A stretch of 27,770 bases of DNA, taken from the NCBI GenBank assembly GCA_016703005.1, contig JADJCX010000024.1, forward strand, positions 1 through 27,770. The letters run 5' to 3'. The notes beneath the pieces are model-generated. The model had not been told where the DNA came from. It worked only from the letters and a program-made list of their open reading frames with translations, and did not search any database. A program made the position numbers and the translations under genes. The first letter of the stretch is position 1. Every line of letters begins with the position of its first letter. Of this stretch, positions 16,936 to 25,623 are shown one piece after another. The stretch comes from Flavobacteriales bacterium (GTDB taxonomy: Bacteria > Bacteroidota > Bacteroidia > Flavobacteriales_F > PHOS-HE28).

Positions 16936-19900
16936 ATGAAACCACTGACCTCTGCCCTGCTGCTCGCCGCAGCCGTTCAACTCGTCGCGCTCACCACCGT
17001 GGCGCAGGATGCCAAGCCGCGTAACCACGGTTACGAAATGCTGAAGAAAGGCATCGAGCTGGAGGAAATGGAGAGCTATGCCGGTGCCGCCGAAGTGTAC
17101 GCCACGGTGAACCGCAACGACAGCGTGTACGAACGCGTGCTGCTGCGCCACATCTCAGTGCTGATCAAACAGGACAAACACTCCGATGCATTGCCGCTTT
17201 GTGATCGCGGTATGGGGATCGGCGGCGATCACGCGCACCGCTTCCTCATCAACAAAGGCGTTTGCTACTCGGGCATGAAGGAGTACGACAAAGCCATCGC
17301 GGTGTTCGATCAGGGGATCGCACGTTACCCGGGCAACTTCAACATGCGCGACCTGCGCGCCATAGCGTTCGAGGAGAAGGGCGATGTGAAGACCGCCCTC
17401 GCCGCCATGAAGGACAACGCCAAGCACTTCCCCATGCACCAGGAAGCGCACATGAGCCTCGGCAACGCGGCGTTCCACGAAGGCAAGACCAGCCAAGCGT
17501 CGTTGGCCTACTTCATGGCCATGATCGTGAAGTGGGGTGACACCCGCAGTGAAGTGGCGTTGGGCTTGGCCGACGGTATGCTGAACGGCAACCTGGACCA
17601 CGAGCCGAAGGGCTACGACCTGGCACAAGGCGATGACTTCGCCGAATTGGACCTGCTGCTGGCCAACCGCGTGGCCATGAACAAGAGCTACAAGATGAAG
17701 CCCGATCTGCCCTACCCGATCGTGCGCCAAGGCCACTTCCTGCTGAACAGCTTGAAGGACATGCCCACGGGCGATGGCTTCTGGAGCACCTACTACGTGC
17801 CGGTGTTCAAGAAGATGGTGGCGCAGGGGCAGTTCGAAGCCTTCGCGTACCACTGCTTGGGCAACAGCAGCGATCCGAAAGTGAGTTCGTACGCCACCAA
17901 ACACAAGGGCGATCTGGACGAGTTCCGGCAGTCGCTGGCCACATTGCTGCGCGAGGCGTACGCCACCTTCGAGGACAGCTGCGGCGGCACGGTGAAGCCC
18001 GTGTTCCATGTGTGGAACGATGACCAAGGGCTGCTCGGCGTGGGCGAAGGCGACATCAACAAGGACGAGCACGTGGGGCCGTGGGTCTTCTACCTCGATA
18101 ATGGTTCGGTATCCGCGCGCGGCAGCTTCAACGCCGAGCACAAGAAGGAGGGCGAGTGGACGAGCTACTTCAACAATGGTGTGAAGGCACGTGCCGTTAT
18201 GTGGGACAACGACGAGGAGACCGGACTCTACCGCACATGGTACCGCAACGGTGTTCCGAAGGACAGTCTGCGGGTCGCGAAAGGTGTCGGCGAAGGACCC
18301 TATACCGAATGGTGGGACACCGGTCGCATCAAGTCGCGCAAAACGTTCACCGCCAGCGAACTCACCGGGCCAGCGAGTTTCTACCACGCGAACAACGCGC
18401 TCGATTACAAGGTCGACCTGGTGAAGGACAACAACAACGGTCCGGTTACCGCCTACCACCCGAACGGCAAGGTGAAATTCACCGGTGCGTTCAAGGATGA
18501 CAAACGCGATGGCGTGATCGAAACGTTCTACACCAACGGCGCAAAGGAATCGACCTACACCTATGCCGAAGGCAAGCGCAACGGCCCCTTCACCGAGTGG
18601 TACCGCAACGGCCAGAAGCAGGAGGAAGGCACCTGCACGGACAACAACGTGACCGGCAAGCGCACGGTGTGGAACGCGAACGGCAACGTGGCCAGCGAAG
18701 AGGAATACGACGCCAACGGCCGCGAGCAAGGGGTACACAAGGGCTACACCATGGAAGGCGCGTTGTACACCGAGCTCGAGTACAACCGCGGCATGCTGAT
18801 CCGCTACCGCTACTTCGACCGCAGCGGCAAGATGTTGTCCGAAGCGAAGCGCTCATCGGGCAAATTCAACTTCGTGGGCTACACACCCGGCGGAGCAAAA
18901 CAGATGGAAGGCTCCTACCTGGACGAAGGCGCGAAGACCGGTCCGTGGAAATGGTACTGGCCCGATGGCACGTTGCAGAGCGAGGAAAGTCAGAAGTCGG
19001 GCAAGGTGGATGGCACGCAACGCAGCTATTTCGAGAACGGCAAACTGAAGATGGAGTACCGCTACTTGCCCGGCAAGGGCCGCACCGGACCGTACAGCGA
19101 CTTCCGCATGGACGGCACCGTTGATGATCAAGGCTACGTGGAGGACGGCGAACTGAACGGCGAGCTGCGCCGCGCGCTGCCCAACGGCAAGGTGTACGCA
19201 CACGAGTACTACGAGGGCGGCAACCGCACCGGTTGGCAGAGCTTCTACGATATGGACGGCCTGCTGGAAACCGAGGAACGCTTGGAAGACGGCTTCGTGC
19301 GCGAGGTGGTGAGCTTCGGTACCGACGGCAAGGAATACCAACGCATCGTGATCGGCCATGGCGCGTTCGTGTTCGACTCGAAGTACGCCGATGGCAAGCA
19401 GCGAAGCCGTGTGGAATACATGAACATGGTGCGCAACGGCTTGGCCACATGGTACTACCCCGATGGTACCAAGGAGCAGGAAGGCAACTACCTGAACGGA
19501 GAGGAGAACGGCGTGTGGAAAGGCTGGCACCCCAATGGGAAACTGCGCTACGAACGCACCTTCGACACCGGCGAGATCACCGGCGTGGACAAGTTCCACA
19601 ACGTGGACGGCACCATGGATCACGAAGAGACCTACAAGGACGGGTTCAGTGTTGGCAACAAGGAATTCCACCTCAACGGCAAGGTGTCCATCGAACGCGA
19701 GAAGCGACTGGGCCAATTGCACGGCACCGCCCGCAGCTACAACATGAGCGGCGACCTGCAGTTGGTGCGCTACTACCTCAACGACCGCCTGATCGGCTAC
19801 AGCTACAACGGCGCCGACGGCAAATTGGTGGACACCATTCCGTTGGGCGAAGGCGTGCTGAAGTTGGAACCGAAGTACGCGAACGGCGCACCCAGCCGCG

Positions 19901-20235
19901 AGATGACCTACCGCAACAACGAACTCGATGGTCCGTACCGCGAGTTCTATCCGGACGGCAAGGTGATGGAAGAAGCGACCTTCGAGGGCGGCCAGCTGCA
20001 CGGCGTGGACAAGGAGTACTGGCCCACCGGCAAACCGTCAGCCGTTACCAACTGGCACTACCACTCACGCCACGGCGAACAACTGGTGTACTGGGACAAC
20101 GGCCAATTGCAGGACAAGTGCCAGTGGGTGTACGGCGATCGCCATGGCGAACGCATCCTGTACGACCGCACCGGCAAACCCACGTTGATCCTCACCTACC
20201 GCGACGACACGGTGATCGCCATGCGCAAACCATGA
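16936..20235 (+). CDS. Giant exported TPR plus MORN/YwqK-repeat protein
   Basis: A 1099-residue protein from the ATG at 16936, with a signal peptide (SALLLAAAVQLVALTTVAQ). Residues about 30-230 are TPR-like (AGAAEVYATVNRNDSVYERVLL, YDKAIAVFDQGIARYPGN, AHMSLGNAAFHEGK). A linker to about residue 350 follows. The rest is an array of roughly 30 degenerate MORN/YwqK-type repeats of 22-25 residues on the pattern G-x-W/Y-x-x-Y-x-x-N/D-G-K...E (for example NGPFTEWYRNGQ, NGVWKGWHPNGK, DGPYREFYPDGK). The repeats make extended beta-hairpin solenoids that bind proteins or lipids; in YwqK they are called an antitoxin-like fold. No catalytic motif or T9SS domain is seen, so a periplasmic or surface scaffold is likely. 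Two transglutaminase-related genes follow on the same strand. Confidence 0.88.
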   Translation: MKPLTSALLLAAAVQLVALTTVAQDAKPRNHGYEMLKKGIELEEMESYAGAAEVYATVNRNDSVYERVLLRHISVLIKQDKHSDALPLCDRGMGIGGDHAHRFLINKGVCYSGMKEYDKAIAVFDQGIARYPGNFNMRDLRAIAFEEKGDVKTALAAMKDNAKHFPMHQEAHMSLGNAAFHEGKTSQASLAYFMAMIVKWGDTRSEVALGLADGMLNGNLDHEPKGYDLAQGDDFAELDLLLANRVAMNKSYKMKPDLPYPIVRQGHFLLNSLKDMPTGDGFWSTYYVPVFKKMVAQGQFEAFAYHCLGNSSDPKVSSYATKHKGDLDEFRQSLATLLREAYATFEDSCGGTVKPVFHVWNDDQGLLGVGEGDINKDEHVGPWVFYLDNGSVSARGSFNAEHKKEGEWTSYFNNGVKARAVMWDNDEETGLYRTWYRNGVPKDSLRVAKGVGEGPYTEWWDTGRIKSRKTFTASELTGPASFYHANNALDYKVDLVKDNNNGPVTAYHPNGKVKFTGAFKDDKRDGVIETFYTNGAKESTYTYAEGKRNGPFTEWYRNGQKQEEGTCTDNNVTGKRTVWNANGNVASEEEYDANGREQGVHKGYTMEGALYTELEYNRGMLIRYRYFDRSGKMLSEAKRSSGKFNFVGYTPGGAKQMEGSYLDEGAKTGPWKWYWPDGTLQSEESQKSGKVDGTQRSYFENGKLKMEYRYLPGKGRTGPYSDFRMDGTVDDQGYVEDGELNGELRRALPNGKVYAHEYYEGGNRTGWQSFYDMDGLLETEERLEDGFVREVVSFGTDGKEYQRIVIGHGAFVFDSKYADGKQRSRVEYMNMVRNGLATWYYPDGTKEQEGNYLNGEENGVWKGWHPNGKLRYERTFDTGEITGVDKFHNVDGTMDHEETYKDGFSVGNKEFHLNGKVSIEREKRLGQLHGTARSYNMSGDLQLVRYYLNDRLIGYSYNGADGKLVDTIPLGEGVLKLEPKYANGAPSREMTYRNNELDGPYREFYPDGKVMEEATFEGGQLHGVDKEYWPTGKPSAVTNWHYHSRHGEQLVYWDNGQLQDKCQWVYGDRHGERILYDRTGKPTLILTYRDDTVIAMRKP

Positions 20236-20288
20236 GACAAGTCAGACACCTGTTGAAGCTGCTAGGGTCCTTCGGCCGTTCGGCGCTG

Positions 20289-20326
20289 CGTCATCGCGAG
20301 ACCATTCAGATGGTCGAAGCGATCCA
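20289..20326 (+). repeat. REP-like element, A half (copy 1)
   Basis: 38 nt beginning CGTCATCGCGAG and ending GCGATCCA. It has an internal hairpin GACCAT-TCAG-ATGGTC. Copies at 25624-25661 and 25762-25799 share everything except the loop (TCCT) and two bases beside it. The matching inverted half is at 20418-20453. Confidence 0.8.
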
Positions 20327-20417
20327 AGCGAGCATTGTGCGGTCGCAGTTCATCCCAACCTCGCACGAGGGGACCGGTCGCGCTATACTGCGGTCAGCGG
20401 CCCCACCAACACGAGCA

Positions 20418-20453
20418 TGGATCGCTTCGTCGCAAAGCCTCCTCGCGATGACG
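20418..20453 (+). repeat. REP-like element, inverted A' half (copy 1), containing a start codon
   Basis: 36 nt beginning TGGATCGC and ending CTCGCGATGACG, the reverse complement of both ends of the A half. The core AAAGCCTC differs from the A half. The transglutaminase ATG (20448-20450) and its second codon are the last six bases of this repeat. A near-identical copy is at 25713-25748. Confidence 0.8.
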
Positions 20454-22380
20454 CGCGGCCACAAGGGCGTTGTGATACTTGCACTGTGCACCGTGGGCAG
20501 CGGTTCCTACGCCCAAGACCCCACACTCCTGCTGGAGCAGTACCGCAAGGATTGGAAGGACCAGGCCGGGGTGATGATCAAGTACCACACCACCATCCGC
20601 ATCGAGAACACCAAAGAAGGTGTTACCGCCACCAAGACCGTGGAGCACGAGCGCATCGCCCTGAAAGCACCCGCCGGACAAAGCGATCGCGAGGAAGTGG
20701 GCTACAGCAAACTGATCCCGCTGGAAGGCATCAACGCGTGGACCATGGTGCCCAAGGAAACGAGCTACAAGAAGATCAACGTGGAGGAATTCAGCCACCG
20801 CGACGAAGTGGGCAGCCAGATCTTCTTCGACGATAGCCGCAACGTGCAGTTCCTCTACCCTGCCGTGGCCACGGGCGCCATCACGCACTTGGATTACACG
20901 TTGAAGTACCCCGACGCGCGCATGGTCACCGGCCACTACTTCGCCAGCGGCTACCCGGTGGAGGAAAGCACCTTCACGGTGATCAGCGACAAGGATGTGG
21001 AAGTGGTGGCCAGCATGTTCCACATGCCCGAGGACGCGGTGAAGCATGAGCAAGTGGTGGAGCGCGGCAAGAACGTGCAGCGCTGGACGATGACGAACGT
21101 CCCCGCGTTGCAGATCGAGGACCAGGCACCGGGCATCCGCTACTACATACCGCACATGCAGCTGATGGTACGCAAGCCCGGCGAGAAAGCGGGCACCGAC
21201 CTGGAGCGCATGTACGCGTGGAACCGCGAGCACGTGCGCGATGCGATCCTGCTCGATGACGACACCATGCTCGTGCGTATTGCCCGCGAGCAGACGGCAG
21301 GGCTGGACAACGACCGCGCGAAAGCCGCCGCGCTCTACACCTGGGTGCAGGACCACATCAAGTACGTGGCCGTGGAGGACGGCATGAACGGCCTCATCCC
21401 CGCCATGCCCGCAGCCGTGTGCAACGCGCGCTACGGCGATTGCAAAGGCATGGCCAACCTGCTGCGCGCACTGATGCACAACGCCGGCTTGAAGGCACAC
21501 CTCACCTGGGTGGGCTCGCGCCAATTGCCATACAGCTACGACGATCTGCCAGCGCCCATGACCGACGACCATGATCACCGCGTGGGAAATGAGCCCCGGC
21601 GAGTTCATGATCCTCGATCCCACCAGCAGCGAAACGCCCTTCGGCATGCCGAGCGGTTTCATCCAAGGCAAACAAGCGCTGATCGGCATCGATGCCGACA
21701 ACTTCAAAGTGGTGGACGTACCCGTGATGTCGGCCGACATGAACCGCATGATCGACACGGTGCATGCACGGTTGGACGGCAACACGCTCAAGGGCAGTGG
21801 CACCACCACCTTCACCGGTTACCAGCGCGCCACCATGAGCGAGATCTTCAAACGCGTGGAGAAGAAGAAGTGGAAGGACGTGATGCGCAACATGTACATG
21901 AAGGGCAACAACCGCTACATCGTGGATACGGTCACGGTGGCGGGCCTCGATGATCGCACCGGTCCGTTGGTGGTATCGTACACCTTCAGTCTGCCGGGGT
22001 ACTCCACCACGCTCGGTGGCGAGCAGTACGTACACCGCATGCTGGTGAACTCGTTCGACGATCGGTACTACCGCAAGGAGCGCAAGCTGCCCGTGGAAGA
22101 AGAGTATTGCTGGACGGCCGACGAAGTGGTGTTCATTGAACTGCCCACCGGCACCACCACCGGCTTCGTGCCCGAACACGCAACGCACAAAGGCGGCAGC
22201 TTCAGCTATGCCATGCGCACCACGGCCGTGCCCGGCGCGAAGGGCGCACCCACCACCGTGAAGCTGGAGAACGGCTTCCGCATGGAGAAACTGATGATGC
22301 AACCCGAGGACCTGGCCGGCTGGCGCACCATGCTCGACCAATTGGACCGTGATATGAACCGGACGATCGTCCTCAAGTGA
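20448..22380 (+). CDS. DUF3857 plus transglutaminase-like exported protein, one frameshift near 21570
   Basis: A protein of about 644 residues with a signal peptide (MTRGHKGVVILALCTVGSGSYAQ). A DUF3857 beta-sandwich (residues ~30-250) precedes a transglutaminase-like domain with catalytic Cys in YGDCKGMANLL (near residue 332) and Asp in MILDPTSS. The frame changes at 21570/21571, reading LPAPMTDD then MITAW. Two lost bases would restore DDHMITAW, putting the expected catalytic His exactly at the break. The downstream frame gives a clean C-terminal region (FKVVDVPV, MSEIFKRVEKKKW) to the TGA at 22378. The likely chemistry is amide cleavage or cross-linking by a papain-like Cys-His-Asp triad; the substrate is unknown. 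The start codon lies inside a REP-like repeat. The stop overlaps the next start (GTGA). Confidence 0.83.
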
Positions 22381-24350
22381 ACACCTTACTGATGAACCAC
22401 CGCATTCTTCTTGTTGCCGCGCTGCTCTGTGCCGCACCCTCCATCGCACAGCACGCGCTCATCACCGATCACGGCTTCGGCGCCACGCCTGAAGTAACGG
22501 CCGAAGTGAAAGCCATGCCGGACAACATCGTCCTGCTGCGCCGCACGCTGGTGATGGACCTGGAGGAAGAGGGCGAGGACATGGTGGAGTATTTCCTGTT
22601 GCACAACAGCGTGTTCCTGCGCGATGCAGGTGCCATCGAAGCCGAGAACAAAGTGCATGCGAACCTCAACGGCGTCATCGACGTGGTGAAAGTCGAGGCC
22701 CGCAGCATCGCACCCGATGGCACTGTGCACAAGCTGGCGGAAGAGGATTTCAAACGCGCCGAGGACGAGGACGGCACCGGCAGCTACCTCTACTTCGCGT
22801 TCGAAGGACTGGTGCCCGGCAGCGTGGTGGATTACTTCTACGTGTTCAAGCGCAGCCCCAACATGAAGGGCGATGGCGAAGCGTTGCAAGTGGGTGCGCC
22901 CATCATCAAGGAAGATGTGCACCTGTTGAACCCTGCACGGCTCGTGTACAAAGCGAAGGGCTACAGCGGCGTGCCGGAACCGACCATCGACACCACCGAA
23001 ACGGAGATCCAGCACATGCGCTGGGACCTGAAGAACGTGCCCGGACTGGAGAACGAACCCAGCGCGAACATGGGCGAGGCCACCATGCGCATCGCCTACA
23101 AGCTGGACCGCGTGCCCGATCGCGGCATCAAGGATTACAGCAGCTACCTCAACGCCACCAAGCTCTACCACAACCTCATCCACCAGAACCTGGAGCCGAA
23201 GCCCAAGAAGGAAGTGGCCGCGCTGGTGAAGAAGATGGCATTACCGAAGGGGGCCAGCGAAGAAGAGAAAGTGCGCCTGGCCGAGGACTACATCAAGAAC
23301 AACTACCAACTGGTGGAGAGCAGCGCGCCCGAGCTGATGCTGTTGGAAAGCGTGCTGAAGAACAAGGCCTGCGGCGACGTGGGTGCCATGGCCCTCACCA
23401 CCGCCGTGCTGCGCGAGCTGGGTGTTGACTACCAAGTGGTGGTGACCAGCGACCGCATGCGCACGCCGTTCGACAAGGACTTCGAGAGCTACCAGTTCCT
23501 GCAGGAGATGGCGCTGTTCCTGCCCAGCCTCAACAAGTACATGGACCCGACTTCGCAGGGCCTGCGCCTGGGCTACATACCCGGCGAGTGCATGGACAAC
23601 TACGGTCTCTTCATCCGCAATTTCGCGGTGGGCGAAACGCTCACGGGCGTGGGCAGTGTGAAGTACATCGACCCGCTGCCGGACAATGCCACGGTGCACG
23701 ATCACATCATCACCGCCACACTGAGCCCCGAGGCCGACAAATGCGACTTGGCCTTCGAGAATTACCAGACCGGTTACTACGCCAGCATCCAGTGCTTCTA
23801 TCACCTGCTCGATGATGAGAAGAAGAAGGAAGTACAACAGGAACTGGTGAGCTACCTGCTGGAGAACGGCACGGTGAACGAGCTGGAAGCGATCAACGGT
23901 GAGAGAAAGCTCTTCGGTGTGGAACCGTTCATCATCAAGGGCAAGGTGGAGACGCGCAAATTCAGCGCCAGTGCCGGTGAGAAGATGCTCTTCAAGGTGG
24001 GCGAACTGATCGGGCCGCAGGTGGAGATGTACGCCGAGAAACCGCGCAAGCTGCCGGTGGACGACGATTACAACCGCCAGTTCAACCGCACCATCGACAT
24101 TGTGATCCCCGCCGGATGGACGGTGCAGAACCTCGCCGACTTCACCATCGACAAGCACCTGGACCTGGACGGCAAACGCCAACTCAACTTCACGTGCGCG
24201 GCCACTCTGGAAGGCAACGTCCTGAAACTGAAGATCGAGGAATACTACCGCGTAAGCCGCATACCGCTGGAGCACTTCGAAGGCTACCGCACCGTGGTGA
24301 ACGCCGCCGCCGACTTCAACAAGCTGGCCGTGGTGTTGGTGAAGGGGTGA
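22377..24350 (+). CDS. DUF3857 plus degenerate transglutaminase-like exported protein
   Basis: A 657-residue protein from the GTG at 22377, which overlaps the previous stop; an ATG at 22392 (MNHRILLVAALLCAAPSIAQ) is an equally good start and gives a tidier signal peptide. The DUF3857 domain (residues ~35-240) is clear: EVKAMPDNIVLLRRTLVMDL, VEARSIAPDGTVHKL, FAFEGLVPGSVVDYFYVFKR. The transglutaminase-like domain aligns as NKACGDVGAMALTTAV, with Val where the active paralogue has the catalytic Cys (GDCKGMA). No His occurs where the HMI motif should be (FLQEMALFLPSLNKYMDPTS). DPTS is kept. The C-terminal DUF3858-like region follows. It is probably a non-catalytic partner of the upstream enzyme. 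Confidence 0.88.
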   Translation: MNTLLMNHRILLVAALLCAAPSIAQHALITDHGFGATPEVTAEVKAMPDNIVLLRRTLVMDLEEEGEDMVEYFLLHNSVFLRDAGAIEAENKVHANLNGVIDVVKVEARSIAPDGTVHKLAEEDFKRAEDEDGTGSYLYFAFEGLVPGSVVDYFYVFKRSPNMKGDGEALQVGAPIIKEDVHLLNPARLVYKAKGYSGVPEPTIDTTETEIQHMRWDLKNVPGLENEPSANMGEATMRIAYKLDRVPDRGIKDYSSYLNATKLYHNLIHQNLEPKPKKEVAALVKKMALPKGASEEEKVRLAEDYIKNNYQLVESSAPELMLLESVLKNKACGDVGAMALTTAVLRELGVDYQVVVTSDRMRTPFDKDFESYQFLQEMALFLPSLNKYMDPTSQGLRLGYIPGECMDNYGLFIRNFAVGETLTGVGSVKYIDPLPDNATVHDHIITATLSPEADKCDLAFENYQTGYYASIQCFYHLLDDEKKKEVQQELVSYLLENGTVNELEAINGERKLFGVEPFIIKGKVETRKFSASAGEKMLFKVGELIGPQVEMYAEKPRKLPVDDDYNRQFNRTIDIVIPAGWTVQNLADFTIDKHLDLDGKRQLNFTCAATLEGNVLKLKIEEYYRVSRIPLEHFEGYRTVVNAAADFNKLAVVLVKG

Positions 24351-24700
24351 GGGAAGGCCACAGGCTTCAGGCCGCAGGCTGTGCAGTGCGGGCCTTTGGC
24401 TAGTGTGCTTTCGCCATTGGCCGTTGGCTGTTGGCTGCTCAGTGCGTGCCGTTGGGCATTCGCTGAATTGTCATCCCGAGAAGTCTTCGACGAGGGATCT
24501 CTCCTCCACCGGTGCCATGCTGCCCGAGAGATCCTTCCTCCTCGATGACTCGTCGTCTGAATGACAGAATGGTGGGGCGGGAATAGACTCGTCGTCTGGA
24601 TGCGTCGTATGCCCCAGCCCGCGGCTCGTGGCTCGAGGCTCGCGGCCGCTTCCTTGCATTACCCTCCCGACTCACAACGCCCCCCACCAGCTCGACGGAC
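24351..24700. repeat. Gene-free repeat region between DUF3857 gene and beta-lactamase
   Basis: No gene is supported here. Period-7 degenerate arrays lie at 24356-24387 (GCTTCAG/GCCGCAG units), 24412-24437 (GCCATTG/GCCGTTG/GCTGTTG) and 24618-24650 (CTCGTGG/CTCGAGG/CTCGCGG). A linker CTCAGTGCGTGCCGTTGG at 24438-24455 is shared with the 26.3-26.8 kb region. The block also contains the inverted repeat described at 24468-24576. Confidence 0.75.
24468..24576. repeat. Second REP-like inverted repeat (GTCATCCCGAG type)
   Basis: The left half starts TTGTCATCCCGAG and ends AGGGATCTCTC (24468-24503). The right half starts GAGAGATCCT (24536) and ends ATGACAG (24577). The inner GGATCTCTC/GAGAGATCC arms are perfect. 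The architecture, with GTCAT outer ends and GATC-containing inner ends, parallels the CGTCATCGCGAG element but the sequence differs. Elements of this general look are widespread dispersed repeats in bacterial genomes. Confidence 0.65.
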
Positions 24701-25558
24701 TCAACGGCTCACAGCTCGAAGCCGCATTTCACACTCACAACACCCCACCCTCTTCAACACCTCCACGCTGATCGCGCGGCGCGCGGGGCCGAAGGTCTCT
24801 GAGAGCGTGTCGGGCGTGTGCACGCGGTTCGCGAAGTAGAACGGACCGGTGCTGTCGGCCTTCACCACCCAGCCCACGAACCAACCGGTGCTGCCATCGG
24901 GGGCGTTCATGGCCCAGCCCGTCTTGCCGTGCAAGCGATAGCCGAGCGTGTCCTCCTGCAACGTAATGTCCTTCACGATATCCATGGTGCGCTGGCTGAA
25001 CGGCAACGTGTTCTCCTGCAACCGCTGCACGAATTGGACCTGTTGCCGTGGCGATATGCGCAGGTTGCCGCGCACCCAGCAACGATCGAAACCACCGCTC
25101 GTATCGGCATTGCCGTAGCCCACGGTATCGAGCCAATGCTTCAGCACCTCCGCTCCTGCTGCACGCGCCACATCGCGGTGGTACCAGTACACGCTCACCT
25201 TCACCGACTCGCGCAACGTAAGGTCGTGGTTCGCCACCTCGCGTCCGTAGTCGGTGCTGTCCCACTGCATCACATGGTCGGCATCCTTCACCACGCCGCT
25301 CTCCAACCCGTACAAGCTGCTGAAGATCTTGAAGGTGCTGGCCGGCGACGACGGCACATCGGCCTGGCTGCTATCGATGTACAACCAATGATCGCGCCCC
25401 GCATCGTACAGCACGAACGAGCCTTGCAGGCCGAGACTATCGTAGAGCCCGCGCAGGTCGTCGCGCAGTTCAACGGTGGGTTGCGGTACAACGGGTTCGG
25501 CAGGTGGCGTGCCGGTGCAAGCGCACACGAGCAACGCGATGGGGACGTGGGGGCGCAT
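24701..25558 (-). CDS. Class D (OXA-type) beta-lactamase, probable lipoprotein
   Basis: A 285-residue serine beta-lactamase. The N-terminus resembles a lipoprotein signal (IALLVCAC, acylated Cys probably C14). All class D motifs are present: S74-T-F-K77 (nucleophile and the Lys that is carboxylated), S122-V-Y124, Y148-G-N150, W161 in the position that stabilises the carboxylated Lys, and K212-T-G214. The segment SGGFDRCWVRGNLRISPRQQ matches the OXA family closely. It is expected to hydrolyse penicillins in the periplasm; the spectrum cannot be read. The last ~15 residues (CCECEMRLRAVSR) extend beyond the usual end and run into repeat DNA. No integron, IS or other resistance gene is adjacent, so it looks like a resident chromosomal gene. 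Confidence 0.93.
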   Translation of the reverse strand: MRPHVPIALLVCACTGTPPAEPVVPQPTVELRDDLRGLYDSLGLQGSFVLYDAGRDHWLYIDSSQADVPSSPASTFKIFSSLYGLESGVVKDADHVMQWDSTDYGREVANHDLTLRESVKVSVYWYHRDVARAAGAEVLKHWLDTVGYGNADTSGGFDRCWVRGNLRISPRQQVQFVQRLQENTLPFSQRTMDIVKDITLQEDTLGYRLHGKTGWAMNAPDGSTGWFVGWVVKADSTGPFYFANRVHTPDTLSETFGPARRAISVEVLKRVGCCECEMRLRAVSR

Positions 25559-25565
25559 ACTATAG

Positions 25566-25581
25566 TCCCGGCTTGTCGGGA
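25566..25581 (-). repeat. TCCCG hairpin before the beta-lactamase gene
   Basis: Coding-strand arms TCCCG and CGGGA around ACAAGC, 7 bp before the ATG. It shares CTCCCGACA and CGGGACTA with the hydrolase leader at 15204-15223. Confidence 0.45.
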
Positions 25582-25583
25582 GC

Positions 25584-25591
25584 GCAAAGGT
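25584..25591 (-). promoter_or_regulatory. CACCTTTG box, probable -7 element of the beta-lactamase gene
   Basis: On the coding strand CACCTTTGCG precedes the leader hairpin by 2 bp and the ATG by 25 bp. It is one base off the Bacteroidota -7 consensus TANNTTTG and identical to the box before the acetyltransferase gene. Confidence 0.45.
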
Positions 25592-25623
25592 GTGGACGGG
25601 AGGGATCGGATGATCAGCACGCG

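Noticed and set aside
17155..18738. 527-residue open frame on the minus strand opposite the MORN-repeat gene
   Set aside because: It is a shadow of a GC-rich, repeat-coding plus-strand gene. Its translation is low-complexity (Val/His/Arg-rich) and the plus strand has clear repeats.
20394..21815. 473-residue minus-strand open frame opposite the transglutaminase gene
   Set aside because: Low-complexity His/Val-rich translation and no recognisable domain; the plus strand carries the GDCK motif.
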